Assembly (NCBI GenBank): GCA_038503035.1
Contig: JAVSML010025176.1
Location: 1,082,792-1,146,791 of the forward strand
Source: Crocodylus rhombifer
Taxonomy: Eukaryota > Chordata > Crocodylia > Crocodylidae
Direction: 5' to 3'
DNA: 64,000 bases
This document shows positions 36,290-47,830 of the stretch, piece by piece. The notes below the pieces were generated by a model. The model did no database searches. It saw only the letters and a program-made list of their open reading frames with translations, and was not told the origin of the DNA. Made by a program: the position numbers and the translations under genes. The number at the start of each line of letters is the position of its first letter. Position 1 is the stretch's first letter.

Positions 36290-37955
36290 GTTTTACAAAC
36301 ATTAGAAACATACAATTTGTTACACATTAAGAAAACATACTTAACAAGTGAGCCGTGATGCCATAAAAACTGGTATTTACTGTGAAAAGAAAAGCAGTAT
36401 TTATTATTATTTACTCCATTAATAATGCAGTGCATCCTGCCATGTACCCACCACCCCAGTTCTGTATTTCTAGCATGCCGGTACTCCAGCACCTTACACA
36501 GTAGGCATTGCAGTTTTTTTTGGTATTCTGGCCAAAAACATCGCCTACCCCCATTCTATCCCTTCATATGTGGCAGTTTATCTTCAACCTGATTATTGAC
36601 AATGCTTAAAATTTAATATCTGTTCTGTTCTTTGAGGCTGAGAAACCCATTTTAGCTCAAATCCCAGATAATTCTCTTTACAACTTTAAATGTGATTAAT
36701 AGGAAGTTGCATTCAGAAGCATAGATAGTTGTATTTTAATATAATGTTGCAAGAAATATTATCTCAGGCACGATTCAACAGATTTTACTCACACAAGTAG
36801 CCCCCTAAATGAGGGGACAGTTCTAATGAACTGAAAAGCCTCTCACTTTTATGAGGACTACAGGTGTTGGCAGCTCCAGAATCCCATGAACTTTTCAACT
36901 GTCACTTCTAACAACAAAAGTTTGGGTGATTTTTTAAAAATTACATAAGGTCAAGGAAAGGAAGAGTAACCTGCATTGGTTAATAATTAATTAGATTTAT
37001 TATAAGAACATTGGGGAAATCAGAATAGATCATTAAGTAAATTCTTTATATAAAGACGGTAAGTCTTATAAACTAGAATTAATAAGTTATGTTTGTCAGC
37101 CTAGCACAGAGAGACATTCAGCCCTTATCCTACAACTTGTTCAGATGGGTAGACCTCTTGTCACTTTTGACATCCTAACTCATCTTACTTGCTACATGTG
37201 TAGTTCTATGGTCCTTCATGTGGAACAAGGTAATACATAATACAAACACAAATGGAAGTATTAATTTTTCAATTAGTCATTGTTAGGGTTGTTCTAAAAA
37301 CATGTGTAAAAGTAATTCAAATTACAAGGATACAGCATCCCTTTAATATTTTTTATTCAAGTATGATGCCTGTGTTGCAAGTTCAGTGGTCTTGTGATCT
37401 CCATGACTATTGGTTTCATCTACTGCACTTATTTTCTAATCTTAAATTTAGTATTATAATTTTTCAGGGTAGGAATATTTTTTGACTTTTTACAGTGCCT
37501 ATTTTAAGTTTTCAAGCATCTGATTATCATCAGTATTATTGTTACTACTACAGTTACTATTATTATTATTTACTTTATCCCATAACTTTTATGGTATCAC
37601 TGGTATCATGTGCCTGCCTACGTTGATCATCTTAGGTCTGTTAGCTGCCTTTGATACAGCTGATGAAAATGACTGTTCAGTAATGGGGGTGGTTAAAGTC
37701 AAGTGTTGTGGATGTGTTGATAGTTCGTGTATGCTGTTAAGGGGAGGATGGTTAAGTGCAGTGTAAACAAAGATGAAGGCACCAGACTATGCTGGATAAG
37801 CACCTTTTGGTAATAAATTTTGCAATGCTAACCAATGCATGAGCTAGTCAACTGCTACCGATGTGTACTTGTGTGCTTTTCTTGCCTAAAGGTATACCAC
37901 TACTATTCAAAAAGGCCTATACCCTCCCTCACCTTGACTCTCCACTGTCGTCTAT
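36290..37955. other. AT-rich stretch without recognised gene
   Basis: No transposon or coding signature was recognised. There is a short ATT/TTA trinucleotide run near 37555-37570. Confidence 0.4.
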
Positions 37956-37960
37956 TTAGA

Positions 37961-38021
37961 ACCATAGAAAGTTAGGGTTGGAAGGGACCTCAGGGGATCA
38001 TTGAGTCCAACCCCCATCAAT
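37961..38021 (-). mobile_element. CR1 3'-end fragment
   Basis: It contains 'gttggaagggacctcagggg' and 'atcattgagtccaacccc', the reversed terminal block of a CR1, very close to the same block at 22046-22090. Only about 60 bp remain. Confidence 0.85.
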
Positions 38022-38149
38022 TTATTGCTAAGATCTTAAAACAGCTAGCCACCATGTTGCAATCAAGCATGCCTTCTGGATATCCTGCAAGTGCTTTCTT
38101 GGGCAACTATAATTCAAACAAACCTTCATTTTTACTTCCTCAGCATACA

Positions 38150-39175
38150 GCAGGGCTTTGTTATTGGTCTGCTTCTTGTTCCTCCTCATTTGGAGTAAAT
38201 CACAAAAGGTGTTTCTGATGGAATTTCTCTGGCTAATAGATATGGCTTTCATGCCAACTCTGAATGCCACACCCATGTAATAACATGGTAAACATGACAG
38301 TTTTGTATACCTTTAATTTGATGCAGACATGGACTTCACACTGACTTAATATTTATTTGAAAGAGCCACTAAAGGTCATGCATGTTTTCTGGATTTGAAG
38401 GACTACCACCCATGAATGTCAGAATAAACATTCAAAAAATTTCTAAGACAAGCAAACCCACAAATGAATAGGAGTTCAGTTGTGCTAACAGATTTGAAAA
38501 GGCCAGAAAACTGTTCCTGAGGCTGGTTGACATCAAAATAAGGTTTTCCTTAAACTGATGGTTAGTCTAAAGCTGGTTGTGAAGACAATTAAATGATTGA
38601 CTTACAGCTGAAGATCTTCCTGGAAGGAGGCTACAGTGCAGTCATTGGCTTACATGTGTTACTGCATAGTAGTCCGTTTAGTACTCAGAACCCAGCCTAC
38701 TGAGATTATGCAACCTTTGAATAGTTTAGAAGGTATTTCAGTGTTCACTTCTTACGTTATCTTGTCTAGAACCACTGCATATAGAATAAGCTACACCCTT
38801 GTTTGACACCATTCATCACAGAAAGGCAATAGATAAATTGTATTTACAGTTTTCACATCATGGAACTATCATGAATAACAAAAACTTTCATAAAGCAAGA
38901 AAAATTTGCTAGACAGGCAAGTATAAAGTCCCAAATCTGGGTCAGCTCACTGTATCAAAAGACTTTTGTCAAACCAATAAAAGCTATGTAGAAGTTCAGA
39001 TACTGCATTTGATACTTTTTCTGGCTTTGTCAATCAGGGAAAATAATATCAGCAGCTCAGCAATTTGCCTGGAATCTACATTATGATTCTGGAATCTTCT
39101 TCTCAACAGGATGCAACAACAGTTGTTTGAGGAGAATCCAACAGAGGATGCTACCAGCCAGGGCCAGCTGATGCA
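38150..39175 (-). mobile_element. Degraded LINE reverse transcriptase (not CR1)
   Basis: On the minus strand, broken frames give RT blocks in order: a YIAFIxLTKxF-like block near 38990 (IAF.GLTKVF), MNGVKQGCSLF near 38800, a DDCTVAS-like block with EEDLQL-like residues near 38610-38640, LTISLRKT near 38560, IKLKVYKTVMFTMLLHGCG near 38260-38320, and EKFHQKHL near 38215. This is the layout of apurinic-endonuclease LINEs outside the CR1 group, and the same kind as the plus-strand copy at 48690-49930. Stops occur every few tens of codons, so the copy is ancient. The clade (RTE-, L2- or R4-like) is unresolved. Confidence 0.7.
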
Positions 39176-39479
39176 TACTCTGTACCCAGATTTTTTTTCC
39201 CCTTGATCTTTACTGATCTTGATGGTGTAGTGTCAGCCTCATGTATGGATGCATCCCAAAGCATTTGTCCACATTCATATCAACACAGAGTAAATATTGA
39301 AATTGTTAGGCCCAATGCTGCTTTTTGCAATCTGGTTAGTACATTTCTGGTGCCCTGTCAGAAGCAGAGAAGGCAGCAGACAGCTTCTCCTTGTCTTCGA
39401 CCCTTACGTTTTTCCACATCCAAACTCCATCTTTGCTTTGCAGAAGCTATGAAACCTTTCAGGATGACTCAGAAATAGT

Positions 39480-40870
39480 GGGCAAATCTACATGAGATGC
39501 TTAGCTGGGGAGTAGTGTAGTTTACTGTCTGTGCACATGCTTAGTAAGTGCTTTCTTAGATTTACTACACAGTAAATCTTGCTAATTGCAAGTAAAATTG
39601 CTATCTACCAAAAAGTAGCAAATTTACTTTTGATTAGTAGTAGTAGTGCTCGTCTAGACACTTGACCAGGAGCAAATCTGCTCCCGGTCAGCCATATACC
39701 AGGGGGTTGGAGATTGCTCCCTGTGCCCAAGGATCTGCCTGCTGCCAGAGCAGGCTCTGCAACTGGAGCCCAGGCAGGGACTATGTCCCCCTGCCCTGGC
39801 AGAAGGGAGCTCCAAGCTCCTAGCTCTGGGATCACAATCAGGGAGTGGGGCTGGGAGATCCTTATCTGCCAGTCCTTGCTCAGCCATTGCAATTGGGGAG
39901 CAGAGGGCTGGGAGATCCTTCTCTCTCAGCACCAGCGCTATGGTCGTGGGGCCAGTGCTGGGAGCATCAGCTCCGTGACATTAGGACTGGTGTTGGGAGA
40001 CCCATATCTCCGCAATTCAAAAAGGATCTGGACAACCTCGAGAGTGTCCAGAGGAGGGCCACTCATATGGTTAGAGGCCTGCAGGAAAGGCCTTATGAGG
40101 AAAGGCTGAGGGACCTAGACCTTTTCAGCCACTGCAAGAGAAGACTATGGGGGATCTAGTAGTAGTACACAAATTCACCAGGTGGGGTAAGCAGGGAATA
40201 GGAGATGCTCTGTTTACCAGAGTACCTCTTGGAAAAACCAGAAACAATCGCCACAAGCTGATGGAAAGTATAGATTTAGGTTGGACATCAGAAATAACTT
40301 CTTCACGGTTAAGGACACCAGAACCTGTAATGGGCTTCCAAGAGGGTGCTCTCCCCTACCTTGGGGGTCTTGAAGAGGAGACTGGACAAGTACCTGGCTG
40401 GGATCACGTGACCCCAGCACTTTTTCCTGCCACTGGCAGGGGGTCAGACTTGATGATCCTTTGACGTCCCTTCTGACCCTAGCATCTATGAATCTATGAA
40501 TCTCCCAGTGCCAGCTCTGCAACTGTGACCACAGAGCTGGCACTGAAAGATAAGGCCCTGGAACTGCAAACTAGTACTGGAAAATAAGGATCTGCTCCTG
40601 GGGGCATGTTGTAATGTCCCAGGGGACAGCTGTCTGCTGGCCCCGTGTTTCCTGTCAGCCCCAGGGGAAGCCTAGAGTTCTGCCTGGTGGTGGCAGGGGC
40701 CCACAGTAGGGCCTCAGACAGCGGAAGCAATTTGCTGCTGTAAGCAGCAAATCTGCTCCCACTTCCCTACATGTGCAGATGCCTTCCCAGGAGCATTTAC
40801 TCACAAGTAGTTTACTCATGAGTAAACCTATCCCTGATCAAATGCATGTGTAGACATGACACAGTAGTTT
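39480..40870. repeat. Palindrome-rich repeat, interrupted by CR1
   Basis: The left part contains 'caaatctacatgagatgc', then 'tagtttactgt' and 'agatttactacacagtaaatc'. The right part ends with 'agtttactcatgagtaaacc' and 'gcatgtgtagacatgac', which read as diverged inverted counterparts. The phrase 'gcaaatctgctccc' occurs on both sides of the CR1 (about 39670 and 40745). The layout suggests a non-autonomous DNA element of ~0.9 kb split by the CR1 at 40012-40503. Exact ends and a target duplication could not be fixed. Confidence 0.4.
40012..40503 (+). mobile_element. CR1 3' end
   Basis: It runs from 'aaaaaggatctggacaacc' to the tail 'tctatgaatctatgaatc' and closely follows the 3' part of the CR1 copies at 9950-10445 and 60300-60780. 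It encodes the C-terminal block ([20 protein letters not shown] near 40032-40091) with frameshifts. It lies within the palindrome-rich repeat. Confidence 0.92.
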
Positions 40871-41305
40871 GTGCAAGAGTCACCATCAGATTTGGCAAAG
40901 ATTAATATTGTTCAAGTCCTTCTGAAGCATAATGGCATAGCTGATAAGATGTCACCGGTAAGTATGTATTCAAGATATCCTGTTCTTATTCAGTTGTCAA
41001 AACATGGAGCAGTAATCAGCAGTTCATGCCTAGAACACAGACTAAGCAATAGGTAGCTCACTAACGTGCATAATGACTTCATAATTTGCTACAAGTTTTC
41101 ACTCTAAGGTGGGTGTACAAACCATGCTTTAACTATATTTACTTCAAATTGTATTTCAAATTTCAAACATGCTTTCAAGTGTAGTGCAAAGGCTGTTTTG
41201 AAACTCTGCCCACTAAGTGGAAAATTCATATATAACACGGCATATGTAAATCACTAAACTTCAATTGGCTTTACTAGAGCTAGAAGATTTACAGACAATC
41301 TAGAC

Positions 41306-41819
41306 CAGTGGTAGCCAACCTGCAGCAAGCGTGCCACAAATGGCAGCTACAGATTGGCCACCACTGGTCTTGTATGCAAGCCCAGGCTTTCAGCAAAGGG
41401 AGGTACCAGAATGAAGGCAGGGAGTGGAGCAGGGGGCAGGACCTACTGCAAGAGGTGTCAGGTGTTATTGCCAAGAGATAAGTTAACCATTACCTAGCCC
41501 TGAAGCCACCACCAAATTAATGGTTTTGGATCCTTGTTTGCCATATAAAGCTGTGGTGCTCACACAGCAGAGAAGAGCTAATCTTGCTTTTGGTTCTAAC
41601 ACCTCCTCTTGCAGTATCCTAACCTTGCTCTGCTCTGCTTGGCTACAACTGGAAGTTCAGGTCACCTGCCTCCATTCCAGCACTCCAGAGTGCAGATTGT
41701 ATCAGGTAGGCACATTACACAGTGCAAAAGCTATCGGGTAGGGACTGAGATCAGAGTGGCACTTGGGGAGGGGCAAGCTTAATTTGCGGCACACCTGTCA
41801 AAAATGTTGGCCACCACTG
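41306..41819. mobile_element. hAT-type MITE, 514 bp
   Basis: It begins CAGTGGTAGCCAACC and ends GTTGGCCACCACTG (near-perfect inverted repeat). Flanking octamers ATCTAGAC (41298-41305) and ATCCAAGC (41820-41827) agree at only 5 of 8, so the duplication is weak. A second inverted copy of the end, TTGGCCACCACTG, lies inside at about 41354-41366 and makes a small terminal hairpin. There is no transposase. Confidence 0.72.
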
Positions 41820-41827
41820 ATCCAAGC

Positions 41828-42960
41828 TATTAAGTCTATATAAATTTTCATTAGAGTCTACTGCCTACAGTCCTTCAAATGTATAGATTCCACATATCAC
41901 TTATGATAGTTTAATCAACGACTAAAAACATATGTCAGAGCAGGCCCACCAGATCATGTCAATGTTAATTTCGGTCAACTAAAGCATATGTAATTTACTA
42001 AAAATATACTATTCAATATAGTATGCTGTGCATATGCACTAAATTGGTGTAATCTTTATGAAGACTCTCCTGATATGCTCTTCAAGGTTATGCTTAAAAT
42101 TACTTCAGACATTAATATATATTCTAAAACAAAACGAAAATCAATTTACTAAATTGCAGGGTTAGAAATACAAACTGAACCAAACAAAAATAAGCAAACT
42201 GCAAGAAAATGTTTAATTCCTTATCAAAATCCAGTACTAGCTCTCGAGTCATATGATCCCTGAAACGGAAAAACTGAGTCCCTTAACTACAACCGCCCTA
42301 CTGGATGCTATTATAATTAACAAGAACATGCAAAATAAATTAATAGTTATGTTTTATAATCATGTCAAAGTGAAATGAGTCCATGAAAAGGCCTTAGTAC
42401 TTACTGTGATCTCATTAGCCAGTTTTTACATGCTATTTTATATTACTACATACACAGCTGAAGAGTGTATTTTGTCACTGTTTCAATGGATCTAAATTTT
42501 AAACGTTAAGTAATGTGAAGTAACATCTTAAGCATAAGGACTATTTTGGTAGTGTTGCATATAATGAAAGAGTTTTACCGACATATTGAAAGAATACAAA
42601 ACAACTGGAAATTACTGATTGGATTGCAGGTGTTATATTTGCGGCTTTTCAAAAATAAATACAAGGTTTTCATTAATTTTCCAAACTAGACCCAGACATA
42701 AAGTGACAAGCTACAGGGTGGCATGTGGCAATGAGGCAGGCACAGGCATGGAGGGACAAGAAGCAAGGAGCAGAGGTCCTCCTTCCCATCACTGCTTTCC
42801 CTGCCACTGTAAGGAGGGGGTGGGGGAGATGCATCTATGTATCAAAAACTATAACAAATTTATAAATTGCCCATGTATAGAAACTACTTTGTGGCTGTGG
42901 GGCTGTCTTAAATCCAAAGCTGTCTTGGATCTGGGTAAATACAGTATAATCACAATGTTT
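41828..42960. other. Stretch without recognised gene
   Basis: AT-rich with one GC-richer patch at about 42690-42840. A plus-strand frame at 42619-42975 has no recognisable domain. Confidence 0.4.
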
Positions 42961-43949
42961 CACCAGGGTAGATAAAAGTTACTGAGTTTTTTTAATTTAA
43001 ATGATAAATGACTTTTCCTTTTTAAAAATAAACCAGCTTAAAATGGAATTTGATTTTAATACAGAATAGGTCACGGTGTAAATTTAGTATAACCTATTAC
43101 AATAATTAAAATAAAATAATACGTTGAGTCAATGAGCTTCTACTAAAATCTCTGGAGTTAAAGACACATGTTCTCCCATATAAAAATGAGATGAGGAAAC
43201 ATCTAACTTTTGAGGTCAAACTTGAAAAATATGTCACAATATTTCATATATTAGAGGCTTGACCCTGCTTGGGATGTAGGGTCTATATAACTGGATGCAG
43301 AAGATTAGCTAAGCCATGTTGCAACCTAGTCTCAGACTCCAGTAAATGTCATCAAGTATACTCCTTAATTAGGACTTAACTGAGGACACCTAGATGGTAT
43401 CAAACTCCTGGGGGGGGGTTTCTCTATGTGAGCTTCACTAGCTCAGCTCTCAAATTATGAATAATTATAATTCTGCACCTGTAAATGGAGGCTTATTTTC
43501 CAGCTCATGGTAAAACAACCATCTGCTCAGTAACTACCAGCCCTCTGCTTCTGAATGGTTCTGGGTACTTCAGTTAAATTGCTCTTCTTGGTCCCTCTGA
43601 ATACGTACAAGGATGTAAACATTAACTTCTCAAGTATTCTATCCATGTCTCTAAACCAAAATATACACAATGCCATGGACTTACAGTGGCAGAAATCATG
43701 CATTATTAGGGATGTTAGGCCAGGGTAAAGTAAAAGGTAAAGTGGATTATGTCACAGGGAGAAGTCTTGGTTTGTTGTTAATTTCTTGTATAGAGGAGAA
43801 AGAGGGAGCAGAGCAAGTGGCAGTGTATGCAACAGAAAGCACCAAGCCTAAGCTCAAGACAGTCCAGGAAAAGGAACAACATTCTATGGAGCATAGACTA
43901 GTCTTGATTTCAACACCTGGAAACTGGAGGACAAAAGTATCATGGCTGC

Positions 43950-44155
43950 AGGTTGCAGCCTATTTGAGAATATTTTCAAGAAATTTCTGTTCCACTGGGG
44001 AAAAGGGAATATGTGCCAAATGTAAACAGCACAACAAAGAGATACAAGACCAGGTAGCTCAAATGAAGCAATATATAAAAAAACACTTCTCAGAGGGCAA
44101 TGAACTTCAAGATGGTGAGGTGGGCATGACAGAGCCATCTGGATCAATGGGTTAA
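43950..44155 (+). pseudogene. BED zinc-finger segment of hAT transposase
   Basis: The C-terminal third of an open frame starting at 43670 contains NFCSTGEKGICAKCKQHNKE followed by a KQYIKKHF block. This resembles BED-type DNA-binding fingers of hAT transposases (C-x2-C, then a K..H...H/C half). The first histidine of the second half appears replaced by tyrosine, so zinc binding is doubtful. The upstream part of the frame is not recognisable. It probably joins the transposase segment at 46293 by splicing across what is now intron plus CR1; that join is inferred. Confidence 0.6.
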
Positions 44156-44296
44156 TAAGCTTACTAATTTTGAATCATTCTTATTGATTGCCTACCATAT
44201 ATTGCAATGCTAATAAAAGAAAAGTTTATGACAACAATGTTATTTATTTTGGGTGCATTACTTATTACTTTCAAAATGTGTTAAAAAACCAATGGG

Positions 44297-45898
44297 TTCA
44301 TAGATGTTAGGGGCTGGAAGGGACCTCTCAAGATCATCAAGTCCAACTCCCCTGTGCCTGGGAAGGAATGACTGCTGGGTTTAGATAACCCCAGCAAGGT
44401 GAGCATCCAGATGTTTTTTGAAAATATCCAGAGTAGATGATTGTACTACCTCTGGGGGGAGTCTATTCTAGACCCTGGACACTCAAGTTGTAAAGAAGTT
44501 TTTCTTCATGTCTAATCTAAAGCAGTCTTCTAGCAATTTACGATTGTTAGTCCTAGTCTTCCCATGGGAAGCCCTGCTGAACAGATGGTTTTCTGAGTCC
44601 CTGATATGCACCCCATAACCAAGTCCCCTCTGAGTCTTTTCTTCTCCAGGCTGAACAGACTCATGTCTCTCACTCTCTTATCATATGGCCTGCTTGCCAT
44701 ACCTCTAACCACATGCGTAGCCCTCCTTGGGACTCAAGCCTCTCCACATCCTTCCTGAAGTGTGGTGCCCGGAACTAGATGCAGTACTCCAGCTGTGGCC
44801 TCACCAGGCCGAGTAAAGCAGGAAGATTACATCCTCAGTCTTGTTTGAGATGCATCAGTAGATGCATTCTAGTGTTTTGTTTGCTTTGCCAGCTATGACA
44901 TCACATTGGTGGCTCATGTTCATTCTATGGTCGATCAAGATTCCCAGCTCTCTTGCAGTTGTGGTGCTAGTAAGTGTAGCAGTACCAAGCCTGTAAATAG
45001 GTTGCAGGTTGTTTCTCCCCAGGTGAAGCACCATACACTTTTCAGTGTTGAATATCATCAGGTTTTGATCCGCCCACCTTGTGAGCCTCTCCAGGTCAGC
45101 GTGTATCCCCAGCCTATCCTGCAGCATAACCACAGTCCCCCATCATTTGGTGTCATCTGTGAACGTTGCCAATCCACTTTTAACACGCAAATCCAAATAA
45201 TTAATGAATATGTGGAAAATCACTGGTCTGAGTACAGAACTCTGAGGGACACCGCTGGTCACCAAGTGCCATGTTGACTCAGTTCCATCTATTATTACTC
45301 TCTGGGTCCTACATTGGAGCCAGTTTCCTAGCCACCAGACTATTGGGTTATTGAGGCTGCAGTTTCCCAATTTTACCATAAGCACATCACGAGAGACCAA
45401 GTCAAAGGCTTTTGTGACATCCAAGTATATGACGTCAATCTCATCTCCCTTATCCAGGTGGTGTGTTACCTGATCATAAAAGGAAATGAAATTGGTCAGG
45501 CCTGACCTGCCTGCAATGAAGTCATGTTGGCTATCTATTAGAATATTGCTTTCTGTTAGCCTATTGCTAATGGATTCTTTGATTATTTTTTCCAGGTATT
45601 TTCCAGGGATTGAAGTCAAACTGATTGGCCTGAAATTCCCTGGATCCTCCTTCCTTCCTTTCTTGTAGATAGGCAGTACATTCGCCCTCTTCCAGTCTTT
45701 TGGAACTTCTCCTGAGCACCATGAGTTCTCAAATAGTTTTGCCATGGGTTGTGCAATGATGTTGGCCAATTCTTTCAGCACTCTCAGGTGCAGTTCATCT
45801 GGTCCTGCTCACTTGCAGATATCCAGCCTCTCTAAATATTCCCTTGTGAGAACTTTGCCAACTGTTGGTGGGTGATCACCCTCACCTTGGATGCGTTA
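44297..45898 (-). mobile_element. CR1 LINE, 1.6 kb
   Basis: The reversed tail and terminal block begin at 44297 ('ttcatagatgttaggggctggaagggacc'), and homology runs to about 45898 within RT. It is one of the longest CR1 copies here. It lies between the two coding segments of the hAT relic and therefore inserted into it. The element is 5'-truncated. Confidence 0.92.
44855..45781 (-). pseudogene. CR1 reverse transcriptase fragment
   Basis: A 212-codon open frame (45781-45143) plus a downstream frame (45133-44855). In order: KDWKRANVLPIYKKGRKEDP, NFRPISLTSIPGKYLEKIIK, SNILIDSQHDFIAGRS, VIYLDVTKAFDLVSRDVL (catalytic D present), SGVPQSSVLRPVIFHIFIN, then FTDDTK where FADD is expected (A to T), and the thumb-region block ARELGILIDHRMN. 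A frameshift separates the two frames just after FTDD. This is the best-preserved CR1 palm domain in the window. Confidence 0.92.
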
Positions 45899-46292
45899 CT
45901 TTGTGGGGATATTTGTCAACTACACATTTTTAATATTACCCCTGCACTTCTAAAATGAGTCTTATTACTCAGTATAAACAAATACAGCCCTGGGTAAAGA
46001 GATCCTGTACAGAATAGAGTTTTAATAGTAATTTATTGATTTTAAAATAGAAAATGTAATGTTGTTTTCAAGCTGTTTTATATTGGTAAAGAAATAGGTT
46101 TAAATAAGATAACCTTTATGGCTTATGGAATATTTTCCCTATAGGCCTAGATTTGGAAAAATTATTTTATTTAAACACTGATTTATTAAAAATGTCTACT
46201 GTTAGAGGGATCTTTCATTTACACTCTCTCTCTCGCTCTCTAAATGAATGCAGTAATATTCAGTGTGAGTGACTTTTTAACCATTTTGTTTC

Positions 46293-47830
46293 AGGATCCA
46301 GCTTAGATGCAAGAAATTATGAACATCCATCATCTGCAATTTCAGTCACCCACTGGTGCTACCAGTAGTACTGCAAGTAAACATACCTCGGACAGGGAAA
46401 TGCCTCTATCCAAAAAGAGACTTTCTTCATTATGCATTAAAACTATGGATGAATTCATAATCAGGACCAGCAAAGTCCAGCAAGACAACATAGATAAAAA
46501 GATTGGTTCATTTATGCAACAAATTCTCCCTTTCATTTTTTTCAGAATCATCATTTCACTAACATGATCGAATCTTTATGACCAGTACACTCCACAGAAC
46601 AGATACTGCTAGAAGACCTCTGGATACAGTGTATCAGAAGAAAATTGAATGGTTCGCAAAAAACACTGAAGGGAAAAGTGTTAATCTGAGTCTTGATGGA
46701 TGGAATAATGTACACAATGATCCAGTAATATTTCCTTGCGTGACAACAGAAGACAGGATTATGTCACAGAAACAATACCTATGTCAGAAAATGCCCATAC
46801 TGTAAAATATTTAAAAGAAGTAACAGTAAAAGCTGTAACAAGCTGTGAGCAAAAATCCAAGTGCCACGAGTACATCCGTATCACAGGTAATACTACAAAT
46901 ATAACAAAGATGAGGGGAAAAAAAGAAAAAGATAATGAAGCAAATCTGAAACTTCTAACACAGGGCATAGTACTCATCTAGTGCATCTTTTAGCCAAATA
47001 TTTAAGTATTCCATGAATAAGTTAAAATGATGTTGAAATTGCAATATTATGGAAATAACAACCACCTTGCTTCAGCTTCACCAAAGAGAGTTAGGGGAAC
47101 CAAGCTAATTATACCCCAAGATATACAAGGGAATTCAGTAGTTAAGTGCTTTGAGCATTTATTAAGAATTGGTTTATTCTTATGACCATCACTGAAAAAA
47201 ATTATGACAAAACTCATAGAAGTATCACGGCTACAGCAGTCAAAATTGGATTAAAGAGAAATGTAGACGTAGAAAATATGCTGAATATGCTAAAACCTAT
47301 TTCCACAGATTTGAACAAACTATAGAAAGATTGCTGCTGTAAGTAGAGCTGTTGAAATTTGGAAAGAACTTCAAGAAACATTATAGCAAGAAATGCCCAG
47401 CAACAAAGCTAAATTGGAGGCAATAAAGAAGTGGATGGATCAAGCACTTACTCCACCTCATTTTCTTGCCAATTTTCTTAACACAAAGTACCATATGAAA
47501 TGCCTAACTGCCAAGGAGGAAAATGCTTCTATGATATGGCATCTACTAATCACCCATCAATCATGCCAACCATAATACATTTCAGAGCTTGAGGTGAAAC
47601 ATTCAAGCAATACGTGTTTGCTGAGGATGTTTTAAAGAAAGTAGCACCACTGAATGGGTGGAAGTCACTACCAAAAGTAGCCTCTTCTGCAGGTGCAGAA
47701 AGAATATGTTCTTCATTAGGACTGAGAAATCAACTGGGAGTTGAAAATGCAGGAAAGCTTGTTTTTTCCTCTTCCAGTCTATGAATAAAAAGGAGGAGGA
47801 GGATGGCATTCATGAGTCCTAAAAACTAGA
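46293..47830 (+). pseudogene. hAT transposase (degraded)
   Basis: Plus-strand frames give hAT transposase blocks in order. KKRLSSLCIKTMDEFIIRTS lies near 46410-46470, and VNLSLDGWNNVHNDPVI, which carries the first catalytic-region DGW.N motif, near 46680-46730. AHTVKYLKEVTVKAVTSCEQ is near 46793-46855, and the ALTPPHFLANFLNTKYH block near 47440-47500. A dimerisation-region pattern of diverged short, frameshifted pieces (for example LRNQLGVENAGKLVF-like codons) runs near 47720-47780. 'ttttgtttcag' just upstream (about 46284-46294) looks like a splice acceptor. Multiple stops and deletions make it inactive. Confidence 0.75.

Noticed and set aside
35800..36492. 161- and 136-codon open frames on opposite strands
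   Set aside because: They lie over a C/T tract. Their Ser/Phe/Leu and Arg/Lys/Glu composition is dictated by the tract, and no domain is present.
43670..43950. First part of the 161-codon frame as a host exon
   Set aside because: Only the C-terminal third has a recognisable (BED-like) signature, and its context is a hAT relic. The upstream codons have no recognisable homology.
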